64,000 nucleotides of DNA from Parvularcula sp038749595 (GCA_038749595.1 JBCDHW010000002.1:337509-401508); one strand, 5' to 3'. Shown: positions 1 through 9,735, counted from the first letter of the stretch. Notes: generated by a model from the letters alone, not told the origin. Made by a program: numbers and translations.

Positions 1-995
1 CCCTCAACCTCAAGGCCAAAAGCGTCCCCGCGCGGAGCTTTCAAGGTTGGCAAATGGGCATGCAAACCGACGCCGCCCATGGCGCTGCAAAGATCACCGG
101 CATTGAGCAAGACCGGCTCCTGGCCGCCCTCGAAGACGGCGAAGTTGCCGTCGTCGCTGGCTTCCAAGGCATCGCCCCCGACGGTCGCGTCTCAACCTTA
201 GGGCGCGGCGGCTCGGACACGACTGCCGTCGCCCTCGCCGCTGCGCTTGGGGCGAGCCGCTGTGATATCTACACCGACGTCGACGGGGTCTACACCACCG
301 ATCCGCGGATCGTCGCCACCGCTACCCGCAAAAAGGCTCTCTCCTACGAAGAGATGCTAGAGATGGCCTCGGTCGGTGCGAAAGTGCTCCAGACCCGCTC
401 GGTAGGCCTCGGCATGGCCTATGGCGTACCGATCCGCGTCGTCTCCTCTCTCGCTGAGCCTGAAGACACAGACGAGGGCACCCTCATCACCTCTGAAGAG
501 GACATCATGGAACAAGAAGTCGTCACCGCCGTCGTCCCCTCCGTCGGTGAAGCGAAGATCAGCCTCCTCGGCGTGCCCGATAAGCCTGGCCGCTCAGCGC
601 GGATCTTCACGATGCTCGCCGACGCCGCCGTCAACATCGACATGATCGTGCAAAGCCCAGCCCGCCACGGCCAAGAGGCGAACATGTCGTTCACTCTGTC
701 CGAGAAGGACCTGAGCCGCGCGATGGAGAAGCTGACCCTGGCCAAAGGTGAGCTCGGCTACGATGACCTCGTCGCCAACCAAAACGTGGCCAAGGTCTCC
801 GTCATCGGCATTGGCATGAAGAGCCATACCGGCGTTGCCGCGCGAATGTTCGAAGTTTTGGCCGACCGGCAGATCAACATCGAGAACATTTCCACATCCG
901 AGATCAAGATTTCCGTTTTGATTTCAGCGGAGTACACAGAACTCGCCGTGCGCGCCCTCCACGAAGCATTTGGGCTATCCGCCGCCTCGGCGTAA
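1..995 (+). CDS. lysC: Aspartate kinase, 5' end cut by window edge
   Basis: Phosphorylates aspartate in the first step of Lys/Thr/Met synthesis. The reading frame is open from base 3, before the first ATG at 54, and the upstream residues (LNLKAKSVPARSFQGWQ) are typical aspartokinase, so the true start lies left of the window. The kinase part carries LGRGGSDTTAVALA and the DVDGVYTTDPR segment. Two C-terminal ACT domains (roughly the last 150 residues) are the usual site of feedback control by lysine or threonine. The stop is 9 bases before ptsP, an arrangement common in alphaproteobacteria and probably one operon. Family identity is clear; only the missing N-terminus is uncertain. Confidence 0.95.
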   Translation, partial: LNLKAKSVPARSFQGWQMGMQTDAAHGAAKITGIEQDRLLAALEDGEVAVVAGFQGIAPDGRVSTLGRGGSDTTAVALAAALGASRCDIYTDVDGVYTTDPRIVATATRKKALSYEEMLEMASVGAKVLQTRSVGLGMAYGVPIRVVSSLAEPEDTDEGTLITSEEDIMEQEVVTAVVPSVGEAKISLLGVPDKPGRSARIFTMLADAAVNIDMIVQSPARHGQEANMSFTLSEKDLSRAMEKLTLAKGELGYDDLVANQNVAKVSVIGIGMKSHTGVAARMFEVLADRQINIENISTSEIKISVLISAEYTELAVRALHEAFGLSAASA

Positions 996-1004
996 GAAGG
1001 ACCT

Positions 1005-3281
1005 ATGGCACCGAACCCGAGGATGGCGCCGAACTCACGCGTGCTGCTGCGCCAATTGCGTGAGGTGATGGCGGAAGAAAGCGATGCGCAAACGCGCCTC
1101 GACCACCTCGTGCAAGCCATCGCCCGCAACATGGTCGCCGACGTCTCGTCGATCTACGTGCGCCGCTCGGACGATATGCTTGAGCTGTTCGCCACCGAAG
1201 GCTTGCGCCGAGAAGCCGTCCACAACACCCGCCTCAGCTGGAACGAAGGCTTGGTCGGCCTCGTCGCGCGGACCGGCAAACCGCTGAACCTCAAGCACGC
1301 TAATCAGCACCCTGACTTTGCCTTTCGGCCTGAGACCGGGGAAGAGCGGCTGAATGCCTTCCTCGGTGTACCGATCATTCGCTCCGGTAAGCCGATCGGC
1401 ATCCTGACGATCCAAAACAGCTCGCCCCTCGGCTACAGCGAAGACGAAATCGAAGCCGCCCAAATGGTGGCGACAATCCTTGCCGAGATCATCAGTTCCG
1501 AGAAGTTCCTCACCGAACGCGAAGTCGCCGAGGTTGAGGAGCTCGTCCACCGCCCCGAATACGGCAAAGGCACAGGCATCGTACAGGGGATCGTCAAAGG
1601 CACCGCCTATCTCCTGACACCGAAACGCCAGACCCGCGATATCTTCGCATCGGACCTCGCGGCGGAGCGTCGGCGCCTCAACGATGCGCTCAGCGAGCTG
1701 CAAAAGTCCGTAGACGACATGATGGCGCGGGACCGTGCCCTCAACCATGTCAGCCGCGAAGTCTTAGAGGTGTACCGACTGTTCGCCTACGACCGCGGCT
1801 GGGCCAAACGTCTCGAAGAGAAGATCCTCGCGGGCCTGACGGCCGAGGCTTCGGTTGAGCAGGTGCAGGCAGAGAACCGCGCGCAAATGCGGGCCGCATC
1901 GGACCCTTACTTGCGCGAGCGGATGCATGACCTCGATGACCTTTCGCGGCGCCTGCTCCGTACACTGAGAGGTGAAAGCGCAGAGCGAGAGCTCCCCGAC
2001 AACGCTGTGGTTCTCGCCGAAACCCTTGGTCCAGCAGAGCTTTTAGAGCTCGACCGGGCAAAACTCAGCGGCATCGTCCTCGCCGAAGCCTCCTCCAACA
2101 GCCACGCTGCAGTGGTTGCACGCTCCCTCCGTGTACCGATGGTCAGCGGCGTCGAAGCCGTGATCGATGCCGCAAGCGAGGGCGAAGTGGTGCTCGTCGA
2201 CGGCGGCACTGGCGAGGTCTTCCTCCGCCCGACGCCCGACGCCATCGCCACGTTCGAGGAGAAGGCGCGCCTCCGCTCCGAACAACTCGAAAGCTTCCAG
2301 CGCGAGAAAGATGCCCCTTCGGTCACCCGCGACGGCACCGCGATCCGAGTTGATATGAACGCAGGGCTCGTCATGGACATGGCGATGATGCCCGAAGTCG
2401 GCGCCAGCGGCGTCGGCCTGTTCCGTACGGAGCTCCAGTTCCTGGTCGGCCGCGAATTGCCCTCGGTCAAGGAACAAGCCGAAACCTATTCCTCCGTACT
2501 CGACGCCGCCGACGGCGCGCGCGTCGTTTTTCGCACCGCCGATCTCGGCTCGGATAAACGCGCCAATTATATGCACGGCCCCGTCGAGGCGAACCCAGCC
2601 ATGGGGTGGCGCGGCCTGCGTATGGCCATCGACCGCGAGGGCCTGTTGCGGATGCAGCTCCGTGCACTGATTGCCGGGGCCAAGGGGCGTCCCCTGTCGG
2701 TGCTGCTGCCGCTGGTCACCGCCCCGGAAGAGATGGACCAAGCAAGCGCGATCATCGACAAAGAGATGGAGCGCACCGCCAAAACGGGCGAACCGGTTCC
2801 CGAACGCCTCGAAATCGGCGCGATGATCGAAATCCCCGCCGCCGCTTGGGCGGCAAGACGCGTCGCCAACCGCGTCGACTTTCTGTCCGTAGGCGGAAAT
2901 GACCTCGCGCAATTCTTCTTCGCCGCCGATCGCGAAAGCGAGCTGGTCTCCTCCCGCTACGATTATCTCAGCCGCGCGTTCATCAGCTTCCTGAAGCGGG
3001 TCGTCGACGAAGTTGCCCCAACCGGAACGCCGATCAGCTATTGCGGCGAGCAAGCGGGCGATCCGCTGATGGCGCTGACCCTCCTCAGCATCGGCTTCAC
3101 CCACGTCTCGGCGGCCGCCAGCGCGGTGCTTCCGATCAAGGCCATGGCCCGGTCGCTCGATCTCACCGAGCTCCGGGACGAAGTCGCGGCGTTGCTCGAC
3201 GAGGAAAGCGGCGAACCCTTGCGCAGCGCTATCCACGCGCTGGCGCAACGCCGCGGAATCCCAGTGTTTAGAGCGCTTTAG
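1005..3281 (+). CDS. ptsP: Phosphoenolpyruvate-protein phosphotransferase PtsP (EI-Ntr)
   Basis: First phosphotransfer protein of the nitrogen-type PTS: takes phosphate from PEP and passes it to NPr. At 758 aa it has an N-terminal GAF domain (about 20-165), the EI N-terminal domain, the phospho-histidine region (His367 in NSHAAVVARSL) and a C-terminal PEP-binding barrel with GLFRTELQFL and the catalytic-Cys motif YCGEQAGDP (Cys680). The ATG at 1005 follows AAGAAGGA at proper spacing. It is the second gene after lysC; its end overlaps the end of the opposing comEC by 14 bases. The GAF domain is the part expected to sense a small molecule such as glutamine (family knowledge). Confidence 0.95.
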   Translation: MAPNPRMAPNSRVLLRQLREVMAEESDAQTRLDHLVQAIARNMVADVSSIYVRRSDDMLELFATEGLRREAVHNTRLSWNEGLVGLVARTGKPLNLKHANQHPDFAFRPETGEERLNAFLGVPIIRSGKPIGILTIQNSSPLGYSEDEIEAAQMVATILAEIISSEKFLTEREVAEVEELVHRPEYGKGTGIVQGIVKGTAYLLTPKRQTRDIFASDLAAERRRLNDALSELQKSVDDMMARDRALNHVSREVLEVYRLFAYDRGWAKRLEEKILAGLTAEASVEQVQAENRAQMRAASDPYLRERMHDLDDLSRRLLRTLRGESAERELPDNAVVLAETLGPAELLELDRAKLSGIVLAEASSNSHAAVVARSLRVPMVSGVEAVIDAASEGEVVLVDGGTGEVFLRPTPDAIATFEEKARLRSEQLESFQREKDAPSVTRDGTAIRVDMNAGLVMDMAMMPEVGASGVGLFRTELQFLVGRELPSVKEQAETYSSVLDAADGARVVFRTADLGSDKRANYMHGPVEANPAMGWRGLRMAIDREGLLRMQLRALIAGAKGRPLSVLLPLVTAPEEMDQASAIIDKEMERTAKTGEPVPERLEIGAMIEIPAAAWAARRVANRVDFLSVGGNDLAQFFFAADRESELVSSRYDYLSRAFISFLKRVVDEVAPTGTPISYCGEQAGDPLMALTLLSIGFTHVSAAASAVLPIKAMARSLDLTELRDEVAALLDEESGEPLRSAIHALAQRRGIPVFRAL

Positions 3282-5391
3282 CCGCCCCAAGCGCTAGCTG
3301 AAGCTCCCATCCCTCCCGGGTCATCGTGAGCGACGCAGGCGGATGGCGACCGTCAGCATCAAGATGAATAAGCCGCACCGCGCAGCGTTCCCGGTCGCCA
3401 GCGACCGCCCGCGCCCGCATCACAACGATCGTCGCCTCGGTGCAGGCCACCGTCAAATCCGTCCGATCAGGGATCAACACGATGCCCCCTGGCAACAGCG
3501 CACACGGACGATCGTCACAATCCGCACGCAGCGTTGTCGCCGTGGAATCCTGCGCCATGCCCAGGGCCTGCTGCCACGCTTCGACCGAAAACCGATCGCG
3601 CCGCTGGGACAGCACAGCCAGCGACGCTCCTCCCTCCTGGACCACACCAACATTGCGCAGATCGCGGCTCAAAAAAACCGACGGCTGGGTCGTCTGGAGA
3701 CTGAGCAAAGGCGCCACAAGGCACAAAAACCCGCCGCTCAGCCGCCACGGTGCACGCAGCAATGCCAACAAGATGAGCCCCGCACTGGCGCACAAGATCC
3801 CCGCTGGCGCCACCTGGGGGATAAGTTGAACGGCGTAGGGCAAACCGGACGTCCACTGAGCAATCGCAATCACCAAGCGCAACCCATACCCCACCAGCAC
3901 CAAAATCGGCCCGTCTAGCCCAAAGGGCATCAAAAACATCGCCAACACCAAGGCAGGCATCACCGCGAGCGTCACCAAAGGCACCGCTAAGAGGTTCCCG
4001 AGCAGCCCAAACGTCGCGAGCCGCCCGAAGTGGAACATCGCGAACGGCCCTGTCGCCATCCCCGCCAGCACGCTGGTCATCGTCAGCCCAGAAACAAACC
4101 GCGTCACATGACCGAGCACAGAATAGTCTTTGCTCCGCGGAAACCGCTGCTCAATCACCTCAAACGCAGCAATCAACGTCACGACAGCCGCAAACGACAT
4201 CTGAAATCCGGGGGAGAGCAGCGCTTCTGGGCGGAACACCAAAATGATCGTCGCCGCGATCGCAACGTTCCGTAGGCTGATCCCCTGACGATCAAAGAGG
4301 ATCGCACCAAACACGACCGCTGCCATGATATACGCCCTGAGCGCCGACCAAGCACCGCCCGAGAGCAAGAGATAACCCGCGCCGCCAACCAACGCGGCGA
4401 ACGCTGCCCATTTCTTCACCGGCATCGTCAACGTCAGATATGCGCTCCGTGTCAGGAGCATCCGCGCGGTCCAGAAAAGGAACCCGCAAACGAGTCCCAT
4501 ATGCAGACCCGAAATCGCGAGCAAGTGCGCAAGGCCCGCATCGCGCAACGCATCAACCACACGGTCGGGTATGCGCTCCCTCTTGCCCGTGACGAGCGCC
4601 GCTGCGACCGCCCCTTCCGCCCCGCCGACGATGGTCTCGATCCGATCAGCAACGTCCTCGCGAAGCGCTTCCACGCGGAGGGAGAACCCCGCGCCGCCGC
4701 TGTCGAGAACCTGCATCGGTTGATAGGCAAACCCCGATCCGCCGATCCCTTGGTAGATCATCTGGCGCGAGAAATCATAGCCGCCGGGCAAGGCGGGCCC
4801 CGGCGGCGGCGACACCTGCACCCGGGTGCGCACCCGATCACCCGCTTGCGCGCTTCCCGCCTCGCCGCGCCAAACAATCCGCACCCGCCGCGGCAGATCG
4901 TCCGTAGGCAAATTGCCGAGCGTCTCCACCCGCAGAGTATAGCGAAGATCGTCCTGCCGCTGCTCAACCCGCTCAAGGGTTCCCACAAGCTCAGTGGCGG
5001 GCATCCCCGATGGGACGAGCGGCGTCCGTACAATATCCGTCCGTACCTCGATGATCAGAGCACCGAGCAAAAGCACCGTGGCAGCCCGCGCAACATGAAA
5101 CGCCCAAGCCGCCTCGCGCCGATAGGCAAGCCTCCACAGCACGGCGAACAAGAGCCCGACCAACGCGATGAGACCCGCCGGCTGATCCAACGGCCCCGCT
5201 GTCCACAGCAAAATCCCGACGCCAAGCAGGACCGGGACCCACAAAACAAAGCGCCCCGCCTCCAGCGCGGACCAGCGGCGCAGGGGGCCTTCAGCCCGCA
5301 CCCATGCGGCACGCGCCAAACGCTTGGCACCGAGGGCGCGCCCGACTAAGCGCCGGTGCCCAAGCACCCCAGAGGAAGAGGACGAAGCCAT
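3268..5391 (-). CDS. comEC: ComEC/Rec2-family DNA-uptake channel protein
   Basis: Polytopic inner-membrane protein of the ComEC/Rec2 family, thought to carry single-stranded DNA into the cytoplasm during natural transformation. About 707 aa from the ATG at 5391; the frame stays open to 5439. An N-terminal DUF4131-like part with membrane helices precedes the competence core (motif LAISGLHMGLVCG and many hydrophobic helices). The C-terminal 130 residues are short and show no intact metallo-beta-lactamase motif, as in many alphaproteobacterial homologues. The start is uncertain: no clear ribosome site precedes 5391, and a GTG further in is possible. The gene is divergent from gltX and overlaps it at the start codons. 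Confidence 0.85.
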   Translation of the reverse strand: MASSSSSGVLGHRRLVGRALGAKRLARAAWVRAEGPLRRWSALEAGRFVLWVPVLLGVGILLWTAGPLDQPAGLIALVGLLFAVLWRLAYRREAAWAFHVARAATVLLLGALIIEVRTDIVRTPLVPSGMPATELVGTLERVEQRQDDLRYTLRVETLGNLPTDDLPRRVRIVWRGEAGSAQAGDRVRTRVQVSPPPGPALPGGYDFSRQMIYQGIGGSGFAYQPMQVLDSGGAGFSLRVEALREDVADRIETIVGGAEGAVAAALVTGKRERIPDRVVDALRDAGLAHLLAISGLHMGLVCGFLFWTARMLLTRSAYLTLTMPVKKWAAFAALVGGAGYLLLSGGAWSALRAYIMAAVVFGAILFDRQGISLRNVAIAATIILVFRPEALLSPGFQMSFAAVVTLIAAFEVIEQRFPRSKDYSVLGHVTRFVSGLTMTSVLAGMATGPFAMFHFGRLATFGLLGNLLAVPLVTLAVMPALVLAMFLMPFGLDGPILVLVGYGLRLVIAIAQWTSGLPYAVQLIPQVAPAGILCASAGLILLALLRAPWRLSGGFLCLVAPLLSLQTTQPSVFLSRDLRNVGVVQEGGASLAVLSQRRDRFSVEAWQQALGMAQDSTATTLRADCDDRPCALLPGGIVLIPDRTDLTVACTEATIVVMRARAVAGDRERCAVRLIHLDADGRHPPASLTMTREGWELQLALGAAKAL

Positions 5392-6802
5392 GAGTGAACA
5401 AGGTAGGCCGATCGTCACCCGTTTCGCGCCTTCGCCCACCGGTTATCTGCACATCGGCGGCGCACGGACCGCACTGTTCAACTGGCTCTATGCCCGCCGA
5501 AACGCAGCGCCCGACGGCTCCAAGTTCCTCCTCCGCATCGAAGACACCGATCGCGCCCGCCACAACGAAGACGCGGTGCAGGCGATCCTCGACGGGCTCG
5601 CCTGGCTCGGCATCGACTGGGACGGCGCGCCGATCAGCCAATTCTCCCGCGCTGATCGCCATGCCGAGGTGGCCCAGCAGCTCTTAGCCGAGGGCAAGGC
5701 CTACAAATGCTGGCTGCAAGGCGAAGCGCTGGACCAAGCGCGCGACGAGGCCCGCGAGAAGAACATCCGTTTCACCAGCCCCTATCGCGACGGCGGCGAA
5801 GCCGAAGGACCCTACTCGATCCGCTTCAAAGCGCCGATCGAAGGCGACACCGTAGTCCGCGATGACGTCCAAGGCGAAGTCCGCTTCCCTAACGCCACGT
5901 CGGACGACATGGTCATCCTCCGCTCTGACGGCACACCGACCTACATGCTCGCCGTGGTCGTCGATGACCACGACATGGGCGTCACCCACGTCATCCGCGG
6001 CGACGACCACCTCAACAATGCGCCCAAGCAACAACTGCTCTACGAAGCGCTCGGCTGGGACGTGCCCGTCTTCGCGCATATCCCGCTCATCCACGGGTCT
6101 GATGGGAAAAAGCTATCAAAACGCCACGGTGCGTTAGGCGTTGAGTCTTACAGCGACGAAGGCTTTCTGCCGGAAGGGCTGATGAATGGCCTTCTGCGCC
6201 TCGGCTGGGCCCACGGCGACGAAGAGATCATCCCGCCGCAGAAGGCACTCGAGCTTTTTGATCTCAAAGGCATCGGCAAAGCCCCCGCGCGCCTCGACCC
6301 GGAAAAGCTCGCCGCGACGAACGCCCACTACCTCCAAGCGCTCCCCGCCGAAGACCTCGCCGACGCCATCGCGCCCTTCATCCCAACACCGCTTTCTGAG
6401 GCCCAGCGGGCGATGCTCACCCGCGCCGCACCTTTCGTAAAAGAGCGCATGAAGAAGCTCGACGAAGCCCCTCAAGCGGCAGGCTTTATCTTGCTCCAGC
6501 GCCCCTACGAGGTCACCGGCAAGGCCGCCAAACCCCTCAAAAAAGAGGGCGCGCTGGGCACCATCACCAAGGTGCGCGAGCTGCTGATGACCCACGACGA
6601 TTGGTCAGCCGAAGCCATCGACGCCGCGCTCCAGGCCTACGCCGAGGCCCAGGGCGTCGGTTTCGGCCAGGTCGGCCCACCGATCCGCGCGGCACTGACA
6701 GCCGGCAACCCGTCGCCCAGCCTCGGCGAAACCCTGTTCAGCCTTGGAAAAGATGAATCCTTGGCGCGGCTTGCCGAGATTGAGGCCCACCTAAATCAGT
6801 AG
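5390..6802 (+). CDS. gltX: Glutamate--tRNA ligase
   Basis: Class I aminoacyl-tRNA synthetase that charges tRNA-Glu. About 470 aa. The HIGH-type signature PSPTGYLHIGGA is at residues 14-25 and the KMSKS equivalent DGKKLSKRHGA near residue 240; the C-terminal anticodon-binding region follows. The ATG at 5390 follows AGGAAGAGGACG. A longer in-frame start at 5324 would add 22 unlikely residues and lacks support. Its promoter must lie inside the comEC coding region because the two start codons share bases. In alphaproteobacteria the protein may also charge tRNA-Gln for later amidation (family knowledge, not visible here). Confidence 0.96.
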   Translation: MSEQGRPIVTRFAPSPTGYLHIGGARTALFNWLYARRNAAPDGSKFLLRIEDTDRARHNEDAVQAILDGLAWLGIDWDGAPISQFSRADRHAEVAQQLLAEGKAYKCWLQGEALDQARDEAREKNIRFTSPYRDGGEAEGPYSIRFKAPIEGDTVVRDDVQGEVRFPNATSDDMVILRSDGTPTYMLAVVVDDHDMGVTHVIRGDDHLNNAPKQQLLYEALGWDVPVFAHIPLIHGSDGKKLSKRHGALGVESYSDEGFLPEGLMNGLLRLGWAHGDEEIIPPQKALELFDLKGIGKAPARLDPEKLAATNAHYLQALPAEDLADAIAPFIPTPLSEAQRAMLTRAAPFVKERMKKLDEAPQAAGFILLQRPYEVTGKAAKPLKKEGALGTITKVRELLMTHDDWSAEAIDAALQAYAEAQGVGFGQVGPPIRAALTAGNPSPSLGETLFSLGKDESLARLAEIEAHLNQ

Positions 6803-6835
6803 GGCAACCTATACCTTCGGAGGAGCGAGAAACCC

Positions 6836-6863
6836 TTGCGGTTCCCGGGGGAAGCCCTATTCT
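6836..6863 (+). promoter_or_regulatory. Possible sigma-70 promoter of gltA
   Basis: TTGCGG at 6836-6841 and TATTCT at 6858-6863 are separated by 16 bases. This would give a leader of about 80 bases before gltA, which contains a small hairpin (GTGAGCG 6879-6885 with CGCTCAC 6890-6896). It is a pattern match only. Confidence 0.35.
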
Positions 6864-6950
6864 CGCGGTGCACAATCTGTGAGCGCCAACGCTCACTTCA
6901 AGCCCGACGGCTAGCGCTTTGTGTTGCGTTGAGAGCCGCCTGAGGAGACG

Positions 6951-8246
6951 ATGACCATGGACAGCAAACTTTTAGAGGCGGGCTCCGCCACCGTCGAAGG
7001 GCATTCCCTGCCCGTCTATAAAGGGACCCACGGAAACGATGTGATCGACATCCGTGCCCTGACCAAATCAACCGGCAAATTCACCTTCGACCCCGGCTTC
7101 ACATCGACCGCGTCATGTGAAAGCCAGATCACCTTCATCGACGGCGACCAAGGGATCCTACTCTATCGCGGTTACCCGATCGAGCAACTTGCTGAGCACA
7201 CGGACTTTATTGAGACAGCCTACCTGCTGTTAGAAGGTGATCTTCCTAATAAAGATCAGTGCGCTGAGTTCCGGCACAACATCACCTACCACACGATGCT
7301 TCATGAGCACTTCATGAAGTTCTTTGACGGTTTCCGCAGGGATGCCCACCCGATGGCCATCATGTGCGGTGCTGTCGGTGCCCTCTCAGCCTTCTATCAC
7401 GACAGTACGGACATCAACGATCCGGTTCACCGCGAGATCGCCGTGCACCGGATGATCGCCAAAATGCCAACCATCGCCGCATTGGCTTATAAGTACACGG
7501 CGGGACAGCCCTTCGTCTATCCGCGTAACGATCTTTTCTACACGGAGAATTTCCTGCGGATGTGCTTCTCGGTCCCCGCCGAGGACTATGAGGTGAACAA
7601 AGTCCTCTCATCCGCGCTCGATAAGATCTTCATTTTGCACATGGATCACGAGCAGAACGCCTCGACCTCAACCGTTCGCCTCGCCGGCTCGTCAGGCGCC
7701 AATCCGTTCGCGTGTATCGCAGCAGGCATCGCCTGCCTCTGGGGCCCCGCCCACGGCGGCGCCAACGAAGCCGCGCTCAACATGCTCGAAGAAATCGGCA
7801 GTGTGGATCGCATTCCCGAATATGTCGCCAAGGCGAAAGACAAGAGTGATCCGTTCCGCCTGATGGGCTTTGGCCACCGGGTCTATAAGAACTATGATCC
7901 GCGTGCGAAGGTGATGCAGAAGGCCTGCCACGAGGTCCTCGAAGCCACCGGCATCAAGGACCCGCTCCTCGACGTTGCCCGCGAGCTTGAGAAAATCGCG
8001 CTGGAGGACGAGTACTTCGTTGAGAAGAAGCTCTATCCGAACATCGACTTCTATTCAGGCATTACGCTCCGTGCACTGGGCTTCCCGCGGTCGATGTTCA
8101 CGCCGCTCTTCGCCCTCGCCCGCACCGTCGGCTGGATCGCCCAGTGGCGCGAGATGCTCGAAGATCCGAACCAGAAAATTGGCCGTCCACGGCAGATCTA
8201 TACGGGCGCGCCGCAGCGGGACTTCGTCCCGATGAACCAGCGGTAG
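6951..8246 (+). CDS. gltA: Citrate synthase
   Basis: Condenses oxaloacetate and acetyl-CoA to citrate, the entry step of the TCA cycle. It is 431 aa, the usual length of the hexameric Gram-negative type II enzyme. Visible signatures are the catalytic-His region AHGGANEAALNML (His near 268), the FGHRVYKNYDPRA motif and a C-terminal IGRPRQIYTG segment. The ATG at 6951 follows TGAGGAG; a second ATG two codons later is possible. It stands alone with a strong terminator behind it. Its position after gltX is common in this class. Confidence 0.97.
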   Translation: MTMDSKLLEAGSATVEGHSLPVYKGTHGNDVIDIRALTKSTGKFTFDPGFTSTASCESQITFIDGDQGILLYRGYPIEQLAEHTDFIETAYLLLEGDLPNKDQCAEFRHNITYHTMLHEHFMKFFDGFRRDAHPMAIMCGAVGALSAFYHDSTDINDPVHREIAVHRMIAKMPTIAALAYKYTAGQPFVYPRNDLFYTENFLRMCFSVPAEDYEVNKVLSSALDKIFILHMDHEQNASTSTVRLAGSSGANPFACIAAGIACLWGPAHGGANEAALNMLEEIGSVDRIPEYVAKAKDKSDPFRLMGFGHRVYKNYDPRAKVMQKACHEVLEATGIKDPLLDVARELEKIALEDEYFVEKKLYPNIDFYSGITLRALGFPRSMFTPLFALARTVGWIAQWREMLEDPNQKIGRPRQIYTGAPQRDFVPMNQR

Positions 8247-8270
8247 CCTCACCGCACCGGCACCACACCA

Positions 8271-8298
8271 AGCCCGGCCCCCGCGGCCGGGCTTTTTT
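8271..8298 (+). terminator. Rho-independent terminator of gltA
   Basis: AGCCCGGCC (8271-8279) pairs perfectly with GGCCGGGCT (8285-8293), followed by a run of six T. It lies 25 bases after the gltA stop. Confidence 0.9.
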
Positions 8299-8344
8299 GT
8301 GCTAAAGCGCCGAGGATCACGTCACTCCACGGAACACGCCCCTC

Positions 8345-9082
8345 ATGCCCAATCATCAATCACCGATGCGCATCGGCATCCTCGGCGGGACGAGCCACGT
8401 CATCACCTCCACCTACTACGAGATAATCAATGCGCTGGCGAATGAACGGTTAGGCGGGGCACACATCGCCGAAACCATCATTGCAGGGATGAATTTCGGC
8501 CGCATTGCCGAGGACATCGCCGACGATGCTTGGGACAGGTTCGCCGACTATGTTGCGGATCACGTCGACCGGCTCGAGGCTGCAGGCGCAGAGTTGATCA
8601 TCGGCACCTCCAACACCACGCATCAAATCATGGGCAAGGTCATGGCCGGACGCGACGTCCCTTATCTCCCCATCACGCAGCCGCTCATCGCTGCGCTAAA
8701 AACATCGGGGATCAGCCGCGTTGCTTTGTTCGGTACGCAGACGACCATGGGCGGCGGCGTGGTCATGCAAGAAGTCGCGCAAGCAACGGGCATTGATATT
8801 ATCGTTCCGAGTGCGGAAGAACGGAATGACATACACCGCGTGATCTTCGACGAGCTGGTCAACCACCAATTCACGCGGAGCGCCCGCGAGCGCTACGTCG
8901 AGATCGCGCACCGTCTGTCGCGGGACGAGGGCGCCGATGGTCTTATTCTAGGGTGTACGGAGATCATGCTGCTCATCGACCAGCAAGACATCCCCGAGTT
9001 GCCCGTTTTCGCGACGGCGCGGCTTCATTGTGAAGCCGCCGTCGCGATGGCGTTTGGCGACCTGTCGCCAGCCTCTCCTTAA
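8345..9082 (+). CDS. Aspartate/glutamate racemase family protein
   Basis: Cytoplasmic protein of the PLP-independent Asp/Glu/hydantoin racemase fold, 245 aa. The N-terminal MRIGILGGTS motif is typical. The second catalytic cysteine is present (Cys204 in LGCTEI), but the first is replaced by serine (Ser89 in GTSNTTH, where classical members have CNT). The E. coli YgeA group has threonine at this place and acts on L-Asp/L-Glu, so activity with one thiol is plausible. ATG at 8345; a second ATG at 8366 (MRIGIL) is an alternative start. The stop overlaps that of the opposing VPxPA gene inside one TTAA. Confidence 0.85.
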   Translation: MPNHQSPMRIGILGGTSHVITSTYYEIINALANERLGGAHIAETIIAGMNFGRIAEDIADDAWDRFADYVADHVDRLEAAGAELIIGTSNTTHQIMGKVMAGRDVPYLPITQPLIAALKTSGISRVALFGTQTTMGGGVVMQEVAQATGIDIIVPSAEERNDIHRVIFDELVNHQFTRSARERYVEIAHRLSRDEGADGLILGCTEIMLLIDQQDIPELPVFATARLHCEAAVAMAFGDLSPASP

Positions 9083-9735
9083 GAAACAGCCTTTCGGCGG
9101 CGCATCCGCGAAGCAAGCATCGCTGCGCCCGAACCAAAGAGCCAGACACCTGCTGGAACCGGAATTTCCGCACCCGGAGAAAACTCCGTGAACACCCGGA
9201 TCGAATCCCCCGGAGAGCTCGCCGTAAAGTCGATCATGATCGAGTTCGGATCCCCCATCACCACAGAAACGCTGTCAACGTTCTCAAGGCCGCGCAGGCC
9301 GGGGTTGAGATAAGTCACGCCGGTATTGGCAAGAAAGTCCGACGCGGCCAGCGTCGCCGTCTGGGTCGCGATCCCGACAACCGGTGCATCGAACGTGATG
9401 ATCGCCGTGACGCTCCGCGACACAGCCGGATCAAAAACGATATAGTGGCTGGCCACCACGGCGTTCGGGGCGACGTTCATGCCGACATCGGTCATGATCC
9501 CGACCATGCCTGAGTCGACATTCTGCTCTTCGTCAAACGCATAAACGTTTGGGTTCTGAAAGTTGTTGTTGCCCACCGTGTTGTCTGGCGTCGAGTCCGT
9601 GAACGGCAGGTCGAGTATAATGAACGTCCCGCCATTGGTCAGGGCCGAACCGCCGGTAACCTGACCGGAAATCACGGTTGCCTGCGCCGAAGCGCAAAGA
9701 GCGGCTGTGCAAGCCAGTGCTGTGAAAATGCGCAT
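9079..9735 (-). CDS. Exported protein with VPxPA-type C-terminal sorting signal (1)
   Basis: A 218-aa protein with an N-terminal signal peptide (MRIFTALACTAALCASAQA, cleavage after AQA). The middle is beta-rich and acidic, without a recognised domain. The C-terminal sorting signal is IPVPAGVWLF, a hydrophobic helix, and RMRRRK at the end. Such signals (VPLPA-CTERM) are cut by exosortase-type proteases and the mature protein is exported or attached to the surface (family knowledge). No exosortase lies in this window. First of five such proteins here. Function unknown. Confidence 0.85.
   Translation of the reverse strand: MRIFTALACTAALCASAQATVISGQVTGGSALTNGGTFIILDLPFTDSTPDNTVGNNNFQNPNVYAFDEEQNVDSGMVGIMTDVGMNVAPNAVVASHYIVFDPAVSRSVTAIITFDAPVVGIATQTATLAASDFLANTGVTYLNPGLRGLENVDSVSVVMGDPNSIMIDFTASSPGDSIRVFTEFSPGAEIPVPAGVWLFGSGAAMLASRMRRRKAVS

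Noticed and set aside
2043..3290. Minus-strand open frame of 415 codons across ptsP
   Set aside because: Antisense shadow of a clear ptsP.
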